A program made the position numbers and the translations under genes. The notes beneath the pieces are model-generated. The model made no database searches. It worked only from the letters and a program-made list of their open reading frames with translations, and had not been told where the DNA came from. This document shows, one piece after another, positions 8,234 to 19,026 of a DNA stretch of 39,975 nucleotides; position 1 is the first letter of the stretch, and each line of letters starts with the position of its first letter. Source of the DNA: JBOGHU01 sp050742255 (GTDB lineage: Bacteria; Actinomycetota; Acidimicrobiia; Acidimicrobiales; CADCSY01); the NCBI GenBank assembly GCA_050742255.1, contig JBOGHU010000044.1, positions 1 to 39,975 of the forward strand, read 5' to 3'.

Positions 8234-8282
8234 GTTCTCCGGTCGCCCACCGTCGCCCATCGACGCCCCGTGACCGGAGAAC
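8234..8282. repeat. Inverted repeat with 11-bp perfect arms upstream of radA
   Basis: GTTCTCCGGTC (8234-8244) and GACCGGAGAAC (8272-8282) are perfect reverse complements separated by 27 nt. The element lies between the stop of the LppM-like gene (8329) and the radA start. It could be a paired regulator site, or an RNA hairpin that ends or processes the upstream transcript. There is no T-tract. Confidence 0.65.
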
Positions 8283-8328
8283 CGCGCCCCCGACGTGGTC
8301 AGCGGGCAGCATCCGCCATGACCTGGCC

Positions 8329-9090
8329 TCAGGCCGGCGCCCGGGGCCGGGCCCTCCGCCACACCCGCCTGCCGGACAGGATCACCAGGAGGGCGGCGAA
8401 GATCACCGACGCCGTCGCCCACCCCGCCCGCGCCACGTTGACGGTCGTGCTGGTGGCGGCCAGGTCGACGGCCTCCCCCGGCTCCAGCTCCCATGCCGGT
8501 GCGCCGTCCACAGCCCCCGGGGCGTCGGCCGACACCTGGCCGGGGAGGTCTGCCACCACCCGCACACGGAGGTTCCCCTCCGCCGTGGCACCCACCAGGC
8601 GCTCCAGGGCGGCGGTGAGATCGGCCCCATCGAGCTGACGGCGGAGGGAGTCGTCGCTGAAGGCCTCGATGCCCGAGGTGAGGTCGGCCGTGCCCGCGAA
8701 CCGGTAGCTCGTACGCAGGAACGACCCCTCCCGCTCCAAGGTGAGGTCCCGCAACGGTCCCTCCTCGCCGCTCACCTCCGCCAGCACGGCACGGGCCTCC
8801 CCGGGGCTGGCGAAGGCCTTGGCGGCCCGCACCACGGTCCCGCCGCCGTCCCCGGCACCGGGGCCGGTGACGGTCCACCCCCTGCGCCGCAGGTCTTCCA
8901 GGGCCGGGGCGTCGGCGCCCGCCGGGAGCCGGCGGGCGGCGTCGGCGTCGAGGGTCACCGCCACCTCCACCCGGCCCGACCCCCTGCCGCCGACGTCCAG
9001 CCCCACCTCGACGTCGACCTGGCAGGCGGCGGTCGCCAGGCCCACCGCCGCCACCAGGACCGAGATGGCGAGGCGGGACCGCACCGGCAT
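8329..9090 (-). CDS. LppM-like membrane/lipoprotein
   Basis: A 253-aa secreted or membrane protein resembling actinobacterial LppM-domain proteins. An N-terminal signal segment (about 6-22) ends in LATAAC, with Cys23 a possible lipidation site although the -3 residue is Thr, so the lipobox is weak. The exported domain is beta-rich (DVEVGLDVGGRGSGRVEVAVTLD). A C-terminal membrane helix (about 222-242) is followed by an Arg-rich tail, which is the LppM layout. No catalytic motif is visible. In mycobacteria LppM has been linked to host interaction and lipid handling, but that cannot be carried over here. It lies between a secreted protease and radA and seems to be its own transcription unit. Confidence 0.7.
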   Translation of the reverse strand: MPVRSRLAISVLVAAVGLATAACQVDVEVGLDVGGRGSGRVEVAVTLDADAARRLPAGADAPALEDLRRRGWTVTGPGAGDGGGTVVRAAKAFASPGEARAVLAEVSGEEGPLRDLTLEREGSFLRTSYRFAGTADLTSGIEAFSDDSLRRQLDGADLTAALERLVGATAEGNLRVRVVADLPGQVSADAPGAVDGAPAWELEPGEAVDLAATSTTVNVARAGWATASVIFAALLVILSGRRVWRRARPRAPA

Positions 9091-9098
9091 GACCGCTC

Positions 9099-9104
9099 AC
9101 GCTA
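9099..9104 (-). promoter_or_regulatory. Candidate -10 of the LppM-like gene
   Basis: TAGCGT on the minus strand is 8 nt before ATG 9090, consistent with a leaderless or near-leaderless mRNA. Confidence 0.4.
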
Positions 9105-9133
9105 CCGGTGGCCCACCCCTCGCCGGGCCCAGG

Positions 9134-10555
9134 TCAGCCCGGTCGGGCCTCCACCGAGGAGGGGCCGCCGCCGACCTCAGGGAGGGCGTTGCCAGATGGC
9201 GAGGGCGGAGGAGGTGTCGTAGTGGTGGTGGTCGTGGCCAGGAGGCCGGTCAGGGGGAGGACGACCGACGAGGCGGACGCCCCGGCCACGCTGTAGATGG
9301 CGGAGCTGACGTCGAGCAGCGGCTCCCTGACCCCGTCCCCGCCGTCGTCGGTCCACCCCCCGTTGCCGGTGGCGACGATCGTGTCGTGGATGGCCACGAC
9401 GTCGGAGCGACCCGACGGGGGGCGCCCGGCCGCCAACAGGGCGGCGGCGCCGGTGACGTGGGCCGACGCCATGCTGGTCCCGCTGATCTCGGCGTAGCCC
9501 CCGGGCACGGTGGAGAGGATGCAGGTGCCCGGAGCGGTGACGTCGATGACCCGCCCCCGGTTGCTGAAGTCGGCCAAGGTGTCGTCCCGATCGGCCATGC
9601 ACGTGGGCGCGCCCAGCCCCCCCGAGACGCCGTCGAAGTCGGCCAGGGCCGACACGGTGATCATGTCGGGGTGGTTGGCGGGCGAGACGCGGGAGGCGTC
9701 GACACCCTCGTTGCCGGCGGAGGTGACGTACACCACGCCGGCGTCCACCGAGGCGGTGATGGCAGCGTCGAGCGCGGGGCTGGCGCAGTCCGCGCACCCC
9801 AGGCTGATGTTGGCCACGTCGATGGTGCCGGCCCGGGCCGTCACCCACTCCACCCCCGCCACCAGGTCAGAGAGGAGCCCGCTGCCGTCGTCGTCCAGGA
9901 TCCGCACCGACCACAGCAGGGCGCCGGGGGCCACGCCCACCCCGCCGGCCCCGTCGTCGAGGGCCGCCGCCGTGCCAGCCACGTGGGTGCCGTGACCGTT
10001 GCCGTCGGTGCCCGAGCCGTCCCGGCAGCCGGTGGCGAAGCTGTTGACGCAGTCGGTGCGGCCGACGACGTTGAGATCGGGGTGGGGCGCGATCCCGGTG
10101 TCGATGACGGCGATGTCGGCGTCGACCCGGGCGTCGTCCCGCCCGTCGATGCCGAGGTTGGGGATGACCTGGCTGTCGACGTCGGGGGCCGCCACCCGGT
10201 TCACGCCCGTGGGCGTGGTCTGGGCAGCGGCTCGGACCACCCGGTCGACCTCGACGGCCCGCACCCGGTCATCGGCCGCCATCGCCTCCACCTCCGCCGG
10301 ACCGAGGGCGGCGGCGAAGCTCCGGATCCCCGGGTAGAGACGGCCCACCCGCTGGCCCACCAGCTCGTCGACCACCCCCCGCAGCCCCCGGGCGTCGCCC
10401 TCCCCGACCACCGAGTCCTCCAGCATCACGATGTAGCGCCGGCCGTCGCCACCCGTCGGCTCCGGACCCCCGCCCGTCCCGGGTGAGGCGGCGCCGCCGA
10501 ACAGCCCCACCAGCAGCGACCCCACGCTGAACAGCTCCGAGAGACGTCGAACCAC
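9134..10555 (-). CDS. Secreted S8 (subtilisin-like) serine protease with inhibitor I9 prodomain
   Basis: A 473-aa subtilase. Residues 1-24 form a signal peptide (FSVGSLLVGLFGGAAS). An I9-type propeptide follows (YIVMLEDS at about 41, to about 105). The catalytic domain has Asp152 (AVIDTGI), His188 (NGHGTHVAGT), oxyanion Asn282 (TSAGNEG) and Ser361 (ISGTSMASAHVTG). The set is complete, so it should be active outside the membrane after propeptide removal. The C-terminus has a short hydrophobic stretch, then seven Thr and a Pro/Ser-rich tail, possibly a wall spacer. It starts with GTG 10555, with GGGAG 4 nt upstream, and sits between clpC and the LppM-like gene. The substrate is unknown. Confidence 0.92.
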   Translation of the reverse strand: MVRRLSELFSVGSLLVGLFGGAASPGTGGGPEPTGGDGRRYIVMLEDSVVGEGDARGLRGVVDELVGQRVGRLYPGIRSFAAALGPAEVEAMAADDRVRAVEVDRVVRAAAQTTPTGVNRVAAPDVDSQVIPNLGIDGRDDARVDADIAVIDTGIAPHPDLNVVGRTDCVNSFATGCRDGSGTDGNGHGTHVAGTAAALDDGAGGVGVAPGALLWSVRILDDDGSGLLSDLVAGVEWVTARAGTIDVANISLGCADCASPALDAAITASVDAGVVYVTSAGNEGVDASRVSPANHPDMITVSALADFDGVSGGLGAPTCMADRDDTLADFSNRGRVIDVTAPGTCILSTVPGGYAEISGTSMASAHVTGAAALLAAGRPPSGRSDVVAIHDTIVATGNGGWTDDGGDGVREPLLDVSSAIYSVAGASASSVVLPLTGLLATTTTTTTPPPPSPSGNALPEVGGGPSSVEARPG

Positions 10556-10581
10556 TCTGCTCCCACCTGGCCAGCGACCTG

Positions 10582-10608
10582 GTCCCCGGGGACGAGGCAG
10601 AGACCCTA
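10582..10608 (-). promoter_or_regulatory. Promoter/leader of the S8 protease with 12-bp palindrome
   Basis: TAGGGT (10603-10608, minus strand) is a candidate -10. It is followed closely by the perfect palindrome GTCCCCGGGGAC (10582-10593), which would lie in the first bases of the transcript, where a repressor could bind. The leader would be about 40 nt. Confidence 0.35.
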
Positions 10609-10658
10609 GCGCGGCCGGCGCGTGGACGCCGCTCGTGGCCCCGTCGGCGGCACGGCCC

Positions 10659-13154
<2,496 letters not shown>

Positions 13155-13161
13155 GGGATCG

Positions 13162-13169
13162 CCCTCCCT
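13162..13169 (-). promoter_or_regulatory. Ribosome binding site that fixes the clpC start
   Basis: AGGGAGGG on the minus strand is 7 nt upstream of TTG 13154. If translation began at ATG 13175, this strong Shine-Dalgarno would lie inside the coding region, so it supports the TTG start. A possible -10 (TAGACT, 13194-13199) lies upstream. Confidence 0.75.
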
Positions 13170-13286
13170 CGGCATGGGCGTCTTCGTAGCGCGAGTCTAT
13201 CGAGCAGCCCGGCCGTCGCGTAGCAGGGGATGGCGGCGGCCGGTCGCCCCGTGGGGCCCAACTACTGTGGGAATGGTCCTCCCAGG

Positions 13287-13292
13287 TACCGT
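13287..13292 (+). promoter_or_regulatory. Candidate -10 of the polyprenyl synthase gene
   Basis: TACCGT is 6 nt before ATG 13299, pointing to a leaderless mRNA. The 145-bp divergent region to clpC shows no other clear element. Confidence 0.4.
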
Positions 13293-13298
13293 ACGGGG

Positions 13299-14309
13299 AT
13301 GGCCCCATCCCCTCTGCTCGGGCTCCCTGGCATGGAGGCGGAGCTGGTCCGGGTGGAGGAGGCGCTGCGGGCGGCGGTGGTGGCCGACGACGCCTACCTG
13401 ACCGAGCTGGCCACCCACCTCATCGCCGCCGGCGGCAAGCGGCTCCGCCCCGCTCTCACCCTCGCCGCCGGTGCCTGCGGGCGCCCGGCCGGCGGGGCGG
13501 GTGGGGCGGCGGGGGCGGCGACCGCAGGGGAGGAGGTGGTTCGGGCCGGTGTCGCCGTCGAGCTGATCCACCTGGGCTCCCTCTACCACGACGACGTCAT
13601 GGACGAGGCGACGACCCGCCGGGGGGTGGCCTCGGTGAACAGCCGGTGGGGGAACCTGCGCGCCATCCTCGCCGGGGACTTCCTGCTGGCCCGGGCCTCT
13701 TCGCTGGGCGCGTCCCTCGGGCGCGAGGTGTCGGAGCTGCTGGCGACCACGCTGGGCTCGATGTGCGCGGGCCAGATCCAGGAGCTGCAGACCACCTTCG
13801 ACCTGCGCCGGGACGAGGACCAGTACCTCACCGCCATCGCCGGCAAGACCGCCGCCCTCTTCGCCACCGCCTGCCGCTGCGGTGCCCTGGTCACGGGTCT
13901 GGCCCCCCCCGAGGTGGACGCCCTGACCACCTTCGGCCACCGCTTCGGCATGGCCTTCCAGATCGTCGATGACGTGCTCGACGTGGTGGGGTCCGAGGAG
14001 CAGCTGGGCAAGCCGGCCGGCAACGACCTGGCCGAGGGCGTCTACACCCTCCCCGTCATCCTGGCCCTGGCCTCGCCGGTGGAGGGCCCCGAGCTGACCG
14101 ACCTGCTGGGACGTCCCCTGGAGCGGACCGACATCGAGCGGGCCCGCAAGCTGGTGCGCTCCGACGGAGCCGTGATCGGCTCGATGGAGCTGGCCCGCCT
14201 CTACTGCGCCGAGGCCGTGGCCAGCCTCTCCCCCCTCAGGGACCACCCCTCCGCCGAGCACCTCGCCACCGCCGCCACGTCGCTGTCGGAGGCGGTGCCC
14301 GACCCCTGA
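13299..14309 (+). CDS. Polyprenyl diphosphate synthase (trans-isoprenyl)
   Basis: A trans-isoprenyl diphosphate synthase of 336 aa that elongates allylic diphosphates with IPP, probably to the long chain of menaquinone (heptaprenyl/octaprenyl-type). The GGKRLRP IPP-binding motif is near residue 46. The first Asp-rich motif HDDVMDEA is at 98-104 and the second, QIVDDVLD, lies near residue 226. The residues before the first DDxxD are Ser-Leu-Tyr-His, without the bulky aromatic pair of short-chain enzymes, which fits a long-chain product by inference. ATG 13299 is preferred over 13230, because upstream residues lack family character. It ends 24 bp before the convergent lysS stop. Confidence 0.9.
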   Translation: MAPSPLLGLPGMEAELVRVEEALRAAVVADDAYLTELATHLIAAGGKRLRPALTLAAGACGRPAGGAGGAAGAATAGEEVVRAGVAVELIHLGSLYHDDVMDEATTRRGVASVNSRWGNLRAILAGDFLLARASSLGASLGREVSELLATTLGSMCAGQIQELQTTFDLRRDEDQYLTAIAGKTAALFATACRCGALVTGLAPPEVDALTTFGHRFGMAFQIVDDVLDVVGSEEQLGKPAGNDLAEGVYTLPVILALASPVEGPELTDLLGRPLERTDIERARKLVRSDGAVIGSMELARLYCAEAVASLSPLRDHPSAEHLATAATSLSEAVPDP

Positions 14310-14333
14310 CCCGCCGGCCCGCCGGCTGGGCCC
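14310..14333. terminator. GC-rich spacer between convergent prenyl synthase and lysS
   Basis: The 24-bp gap contains GCCGGC twice (14313-14318 and 14321-14326), which could fold into a short stem. It has no T-tract. A bidirectional terminator is possible but weakly supported. Confidence 0.2.
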
Positions 14334-15755
14334 TCAGGCTCCCGGCTCGGGGCGGAGCGTGGGGAAGGCGATGACGTCCCGGATGTTGTCCGTGCCGGTG
14401 AGCAGCATGACCAGCCGGTCCATCCCCATGCCCAGGCCCCCCGTGGGGGGCAGTCCGTACTCCAGGGCCCGCAGGTAGTCGGCGTCGACAGCCGTCGCCC
14501 CGCCGTCGTCCCCCCCCCGGTGGGCCACCTGCTCCTCGAAGCGGCGGCGCTGCTCGGCGGGGTCGACCAGCTCGCTGAAGGCGTTGGCCAGCTCCCGGCC
14601 TGCCGCCACCGCCTCGAAGCGCTCCGCCACCCCCGGCTGCTCCCGGTGGCCGCGGGCCAGGGGCGACACCTCGGTCGGGTAGTCGCAGACGAACACCGGG
14701 CCCCACAGCTCCCGCTCGGCCCGCTTCTCGTACAGCTCGAGGACCAGCTTGCCCGGCCCCCAGCCGTCCTCGACCTCGACGTCGAGGTCGGCGCACACCA
14801 CCGCCAGGTCCTCCACCGCCGAGGCGGGGTCGACCCTCACGCCGGCGTGCTCCTCGATGACTTCGACCAGCGAGGCCCGCCGCCACGGGGGGGTCAGGTC
14901 GAGAGGACGGCCGTGGAGGTGGAGCTCGGTCGTGCCCCACAGCTCGGCGGCCAGGTGGGCGACCAGCTCCTCGGTCAGGGCCATCATGTCGCCGTAGTCG
15001 GCGTAGGCCTGGTACAGCTCCAGCATGGTGAACTCGGGGTTGTTGCGGGGCGAGAGGCCTTCGTTGCGGAAGACCCGGGCCATCTCGTAGACCCGCTCGA
15101 ACCCCCCCACGACCAGCCGCTTGAGGTACAGCTCGGGAGCGATCCGGAGGTAGAGGTCGGCGTCGAGGACGTTGTGGTGGGTGGTGAAGGGCCTGGCGTC
15201 GGCCCCCCCCGGCACGGGGTGGAAGACAGGGGTCTCCACCTCCACGAAGCCCCGGTCCTCCAGCCAGCGACGGGTCAGGCTCACCACCCGGCTGCGGGCC
15301 GCCAGGACCTGACGGGTCTCCTCGGACACCCACAGGTCCAGGTAGCGCTGGCGGTACCGGGTGTCGAGGTCGCTGAGCCCGTGCCACTTGTCGGGGAAGG
15401 GCCGGCGGGTCGCGGCCAGCACCGTCCAGTCGTCGACCCGCACGCTCAGCTCCCCCCGCCTGGTCGTCATGACCACCCCGCTGACGCCCACCCAGTCCCC
15501 GATCGACAGCTCGCGGAACCGCCCGAACGCGGGCGTGGTGGGGGACGGAGCGAACAGCTGGATGCGCCCGCTGTGGTCCTGGAGGGTGGCGAACGCCACC
15601 CTGCCCTGAACCCGGCGCAGCATGGTCCGACCGGCCACGGTGGCCACGACCTCGGTCTCGGTCCCGGGAGGCAGGTGGCCCAGCTCGGCGTGGAGCGAGG
15701 CGGCGCTGCGGGTCGGCCCGAACCGGTAGGGCGGGCTGGTGGGGACCGCGGTCAC
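14334..15755 (-). CDS. lysS: Lysyl-tRNA synthetase, class II
   Basis: LysS charges tRNA-Lys. The 473-aa protein has an N-terminal OB-fold anticodon-binding domain (about 35-125; VAGRTMLRRVQGRVAFATLQD). The class II core follows, with RYRQRYLDL at the entry, motif 2 (VYEMARVFRNEG), PEFTMLELYQAYADY, and motif 3 (GLGMGMDRLVMLLTG) near the C-terminus. It starts with GTG 15755, overlapping the coaX stop as GTGA, so its translation is tied to the cofactor operon and it forms the operon's end. Its N-terminal region is slightly shortened against 490-500-aa relatives, with no loss of catalytic motifs. Confidence 0.96.
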   Translation of the reverse strand: MTAVPTSPPYRFGPTRSAASLHAELGHLPPGTETEVVATVAGRTMLRRVQGRVAFATLQDHSGRIQLFAPSPTTPAFGRFRELSIGDWVGVSGVVMTTRRGELSVRVDDWTVLAATRRPFPDKWHGLSDLDTRYRQRYLDLWVSEETRQVLAARSRVVSLTRRWLEDRGFVEVETPVFHPVPGGADARPFTTHHNVLDADLYLRIAPELYLKRLVVGGFERVYEMARVFRNEGLSPRNNPEFTMLELYQAYADYGDMMALTEELVAHLAAELWGTTELHLHGRPLDLTPPWRRASLVEVIEEHAGVRVDPASAVEDLAVVCADLDVEVEDGWGPGKLVLELYEKRAERELWGPVFVCDYPTEVSPLARGHREQPGVAERFEAVAAGRELANAFSELVDPAEQRRRFEEQVAHRGGDDGGATAVDADYLRALEYGLPPTGGLGMGMDRLVMLLTGTDNIRDVIAFPTLRPEPGA

Positions 15756-16546
15756 GTCTGGTTCCGGGCGAAGATGAGGCGCAGCCCGTGCAGGGTGAGC
15801 CAGGGGTCCTGGTACCGCACCCGGCGGCAGAGGGGGGCGATGAGGCTGGCGAGGCCCCCGGTGGCCACGACGGTGGGCTCGCCGAGCTCGGGCTCCATCC
15901 TGGCGATCATGCCGTCAACCAGGGCGGCGGCGCCATGCACGGCACCGGACTGGATCGACTCGACGGTGCCACGGCCGATCACCCGGCGGGGCTTGCCCGG
16001 TTGCACCCGGGGGAGCGCCGCGGCCCGGCTGAAGAGGGCGTCGAGGCCGATCTCCACGCCGGGGACGATGACCCCTCCCAGGTACTCGCCGCGAGCGGAG
16101 ATGGCGTCGAAGGTGGTGGCGGTGCCGAAGTCGACCACCACGATCGGTGCCGGGTAGCGGTCCACCGCGCCCACGGCGTTGGCGATGCGGTCGGCACCGA
16201 CCTCCTTGGGGCTGTCGTAGAGGATCGGCATGCCGGTCCGCACCCCCGGCTCGACCACGAGCGGGACCAGGTCGAGGTGGCGGGCCGCCAGCTCCCGCAC
16301 GGCCGCGGTGACCCGGGGCACCCCCGAGGCCAGCACCAACCCGGTCAGGTCGGCCAGGGAGGCCTTCCCGGCAGCGAGGAGGCCCCCCACCAGCAGAGCC
16401 AGCTCGTCACCGGTCCGCTCGGCGACGGTGGAGACCCGCCAGTGGTCGACCAGCTCCCCCGAGCCGTCCGGGCCCGGGTACAGGCCCACCACGGTGTGGG
16501 TGTTGCCGGCGTCGACGGCGAGCAGCACCGAGCCGACGCTACTCAT
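15752..16546 (-). CDS. coaX: Type III pantothenate kinase
   Basis: CoaX phosphorylates pantothenate in the first step of CoA synthesis. The 264-aa ASKHA-fold protein has the phosphate-binding start AVDAGNTHTVVGLY, GADRIANAVGA, the VDFGTATTFDAI motif, and GGVIVPGVEIGLDALFSRAAALP. Type III kinases are not inhibited by CoA. It follows nadC by 39 bp and overlaps lysS by four bases, in an operon that also makes pantothenate (panC, panD). Confidence 0.95.
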   Translation of the reverse strand: MSSVGSVLLAVDAGNTHTVVGLYPGPDGSGELVDHWRVSTVAERTGDELALLVGGLLAAGKASLADLTGLVLASGVPRVTAAVRELAARHLDLVPLVVEPGVRTGMPILYDSPKEVGADRIANAVGAVDRYPAPIVVVDFGTATTFDAISARGEYLGGVIVPGVEIGLDALFSRAAALPRVQPGKPRRVIGRGTVESIQSGAVHGAAALVDGMIARMEPELGEPTVVATGGLASLIAPLCRRVRYQDPWLTLHGLRLIFARNQT

Positions 16547-16585
16547 CCCCCGCCCGGGCCACCGGCCAACGGTGCCGGGACCGGA

Positions 16586-17452
16586 TCACCCTGGCTTGAC
16601 CGAACCGCCCTCGACATCGAGCCCGACGTCGAGGGCGGGGGCAGAGTGGGTGAGGGCACCCACCGAGATCAGGTCGACCCCGGTGGCGGCGTAGGCGGCC
16701 ACCGTGTCGAGGTCGACCCCCCCGGAGACCTCGAGGAGGGGCCGGCCGGCGGCGCCCCGCTCGGCCACGCACCGCCACACCTCCTCGGGGGCCATGTTGT
16801 CGAGGAGCACCACGTCGGCCCCCGCAGCAGCGGCCTCCCAGAGCTGGTCGGGGTGGTCGGCCTCCACCTCCACCGTCCTTCCCGGCCAGCGGCGCCGGGC
16901 CTCGGCCACCGCCTCGGCAACGCCCACCACCGCCAGGTGGTTGTCCTTCAGCAGGACCCAGGAGCCGAGGTCGCCCCGGTGGTTCACCCCCCCGCCGGCC
17001 CGCACAGCCGCCTTCTCCAGGGCTCGCAGCCCCGGGGTGGTCTTGCGGGTGTCCCAGATCTGGGCCCTCCCCGAGGCGGCGGCGACGAAGCGGCGGGTCA
17101 GGGTGGCCACCCCCGAGAGGTGGGCGAGGAAGTTGAGGGCGGTTCGCTCGGCCGTGAGCACCGACGCCAGGGGGCCTCCGACCCTGGCCACCACCTGCCC
17201 CGCCGCCAGCTCGGCCCCGTCGTGGACGAGCCAGTCGACCGCCACCACCGGGTCCACCTGGGCGAAGGCCTCGGTCGTGGCCCCGCTGCCGGCCAGCACG
17301 CCCTCGGCTCGGGCCACCACCGTCGCCTCGACCACCAGCGCCGGTGGCAGCAGGGCGGTGGTGACGTCGCCCAGCGGCCCCAGGTCCTCGGCCAGGGCCC
17401 GGGCCACGGCCTCCCGGACCGCCCCCGGCGGCGGGTGGAGGTCGGGCCTCAC
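16586..17452 (-). CDS. nadC: Nicotinate-nucleotide diphosphorylase (carboxylating)
   Basis: NadC (quinolinate phosphoribosyltransferase) converts quinolinate and PRPP to nicotinate mononucleotide in de novo NAD synthesis. It is 288 aa. Visible motifs are ALAEDLGPLGDVTT, HLSGVATLTR, DTRKTTPGLRALEK (substrate site), GGGVNHR, LLKDNH, the EVE acid cluster (VEVEADHPDQ), DVVLLDNM and LEVSGGV. The GTG at 17452 overlaps the nadB TGA as GTGA. The open frame extends far upstream, but that part is antisense-like and runs through nadB. Confidence 0.95.
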   Translation of the reverse strand: MRPDLHPPPGAVREAVARALAEDLGPLGDVTTALLPPALVVEATVVARAEGVLAGSGATTEAFAQVDPVVAVDWLVHDGAELAAGQVVARVGGPLASVLTAERTALNFLAHLSGVATLTRRFVAAASGRAQIWDTRKTTPGLRALEKAAVRAGGGVNHRGDLGSWVLLKDNHLAVVGVAEAVAEARRRWPGRTVEVEADHPDQLWEAAAAGADVVLLDNMAPEEVWRCVAERGAAGRPLLEVSGGVDLDTVAAYAATGVDLISVGALTHSAPALDVGLDVEGGSVKPG

Positions 17453-19026
17453 CGACCGTGCACCAGGCGGCGGCGCAACGCCGGGTCGGCGTGGGGGTGG
17501 TCGCACCTCCAGTGGTTGCCCCGGCTCTCGGTCCGGGCCAGCGCCGACGCCACGACCGCCGCGCCCACCTCGACCAGGTTCCGCAGCTCGACGGCGGGCC
17601 GGTCGTCGCCGCCCGGCAGCCCGACCCGGCCCAGCTCGTCGACGGTGGCGGCCAAGGAGGCGGCGGTGCGGAGCACGCCCGCGCCGGTGGTCATGGCCCC
17701 CTGCACCCGGTCCCGGCCCTTGTGGGGGTCCTCGCCACCCGGCCGGGGGCCGCCCGACCCGCCCCCGGTGCCCCACCTCCAGACGGTGACGGGCTCGCCC
17801 CCCAGCACCGCCCGGAGGGCGCCGGTCGCCGAAGGGGCCGCCTTCCCCGCCTCGATGGCCGCCACCACCCGGCGGGCGAAGACCAGACCCTCCAGCAGGG
17901 AGTTGGAGGCCAGGCGGTTGGCGCCGTGGACCCCGGTGCAGGCCGCCTCCCCGCACGCCCACAGGCCGGCCAGGGCCGACGCCCCGTCGAGGTCGGTGAG
18001 GACACCGCCGGAGACGTGGTGGGCGGCGGGGGCCACCGGCAGCCAGTCGGAGGCGGGGTCGAGGCCGGCGGCCCGCACCGAGGCGGCGATGGTGGGGAAG
18101 CGCCGGTCGAAGCGCTCGAGGCCGGTGGCGTCCAGCCACAGGTGGTCGACGCCCTGGTCGAGCATGCGTGCCCCCATGGCCCGGCTCACCCGGTCCCGGG
18201 GCGCCAGCTCGTCGACGAACCGGTCCCCCCGGGCGTCGCGGAGCACCGCCCCGTGGCCACGGAGGGCCTCCGACAGCAGCGGCCGGGGCATGGCCGGGTG
18301 GTGCAGCGCGGTGGGGTGGAACTGGACGAACTCCACGTCAGCGACGGCCACGCCGGCCCGCAGGGCCATGGCCAGCCCGTCGCCGGTCGCCTGGAGGGGG
18401 TTGGTGGTGACGGCGAAGAGCTGCCCGGCGCCGCCCGTGGCCACCACCACGTGGTCGGCCCTGACCTCCCTGCGCTCACCGGCGGGGTCCAGGGCGACCA
18501 CCCCCCGGCACCGGCCGCCCTCGACCAGCAGATCGCGGGCGAACCAGCCCTCCCGCACGTCGACCGGGCTGGACCGGACCGCCGCCACCAGCGCCCGCTC
18601 GATCTCCGCGCCGGTGGCCACGCCCCCGGCGTGCACGACGCGGGCCAGCGAGTGCCCGCCCTCGCGCGCCCGGGCCAGGCCGCCCTCGCCGTCGACGTCG
18701 AACTCGGCCCCCCACCTGACCAGCTCCCGTACCCGGGCCGGCCCCTCCTCCACCAGCAGGCGGGTGGCGTCGGCGTCTCCCAGCCCGTCACCGGCCGCCA
18801 GGGTGTCAGCCAGGTGGAGGTCGGTGGAGTCCTGCCCGGTCGAGAGAACGGCCGCCACCCCGCCCTGGGCCCAGCTGGTGGCCGACTGGTGGAGCTCGGC
18901 CTTGGTGAGCACGCCGACCCGCCAGCCCGGCCGGCGGGCGGCCCTCACCGCCGCCGACAGGCCCGCCACCCCGCTGCCGAGGACCAGCACGTCGACGGTG
19001 GGCGGCCGGTGGGGGGGAGGGCTCAC
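17449..19026 (-). CDS. nadB: L-aspartate oxidase
   Basis: NadB oxidises L-aspartate to iminoaspartate with FAD, the first step of de novo NAD synthesis. The 525-aa flavoprotein begins with a Rossmann motif LVLGSGVAGLSAA. Then come the family segments SWAQGGVAA, GREGGHSLARVVHAGG-like (REGGHSLARVVHAGG), VVVATGGAGQLF, VEFVQFHPTAL, HHVSGGV, and TGVHGANRLASNSLLEGL near the FAD site. The C-terminal helical domain contains an unusually Gly/Pro-rich insert (about 430-450). GTG 19026 overlaps the panD stop as GTGA. NadA, which makes quinolinate from the product, is not in the window. Confidence 0.95.
   Translation of the reverse strand: MSPPPHRPPTVDVLVLGSGVAGLSAAVRAARRPGWRVGVLTKAELHQSATSWAQGGVAAVLSTGQDSTDLHLADTLAAGDGLGDADATRLLVEEGPARVRELVRWGAEFDVDGEGGLARAREGGHSLARVVHAGGVATGAEIERALVAAVRSSPVDVREGWFARDLLVEGGRCRGVVALDPAGERREVRADHVVVATGGAGQLFAVTTNPLQATGDGLAMALRAGVAVADVEFVQFHPTALHHPAMPRPLLSEALRGHGAVLRDARGDRFVDELAPRDRVSRAMGARMLDQGVDHLWLDATGLERFDRRFPTIAASVRAAGLDPASDWLPVAPAAHHVSGGVLTDLDGASALAGLWACGEAACTGVHGANRLASNSLLEGLVFARRVVAAIEAGKAAPSATGALRAVLGGEPVTVWRWGTGGGSGGPRPGGEDPHKGRDRVQGAMTTGAGVLRTAASLAATVDELGRVGLPGGDDRPAVELRNLVEVGAAVVASALARTESRGNHWRCDHPHADPALRRRLVHGR

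Noticed and set aside
17453..18139. Longer nadC starting at 18139
   Set aside because: The upstream part is a shadow of nadB in another frame. NadC homology starts after GTG 17452.
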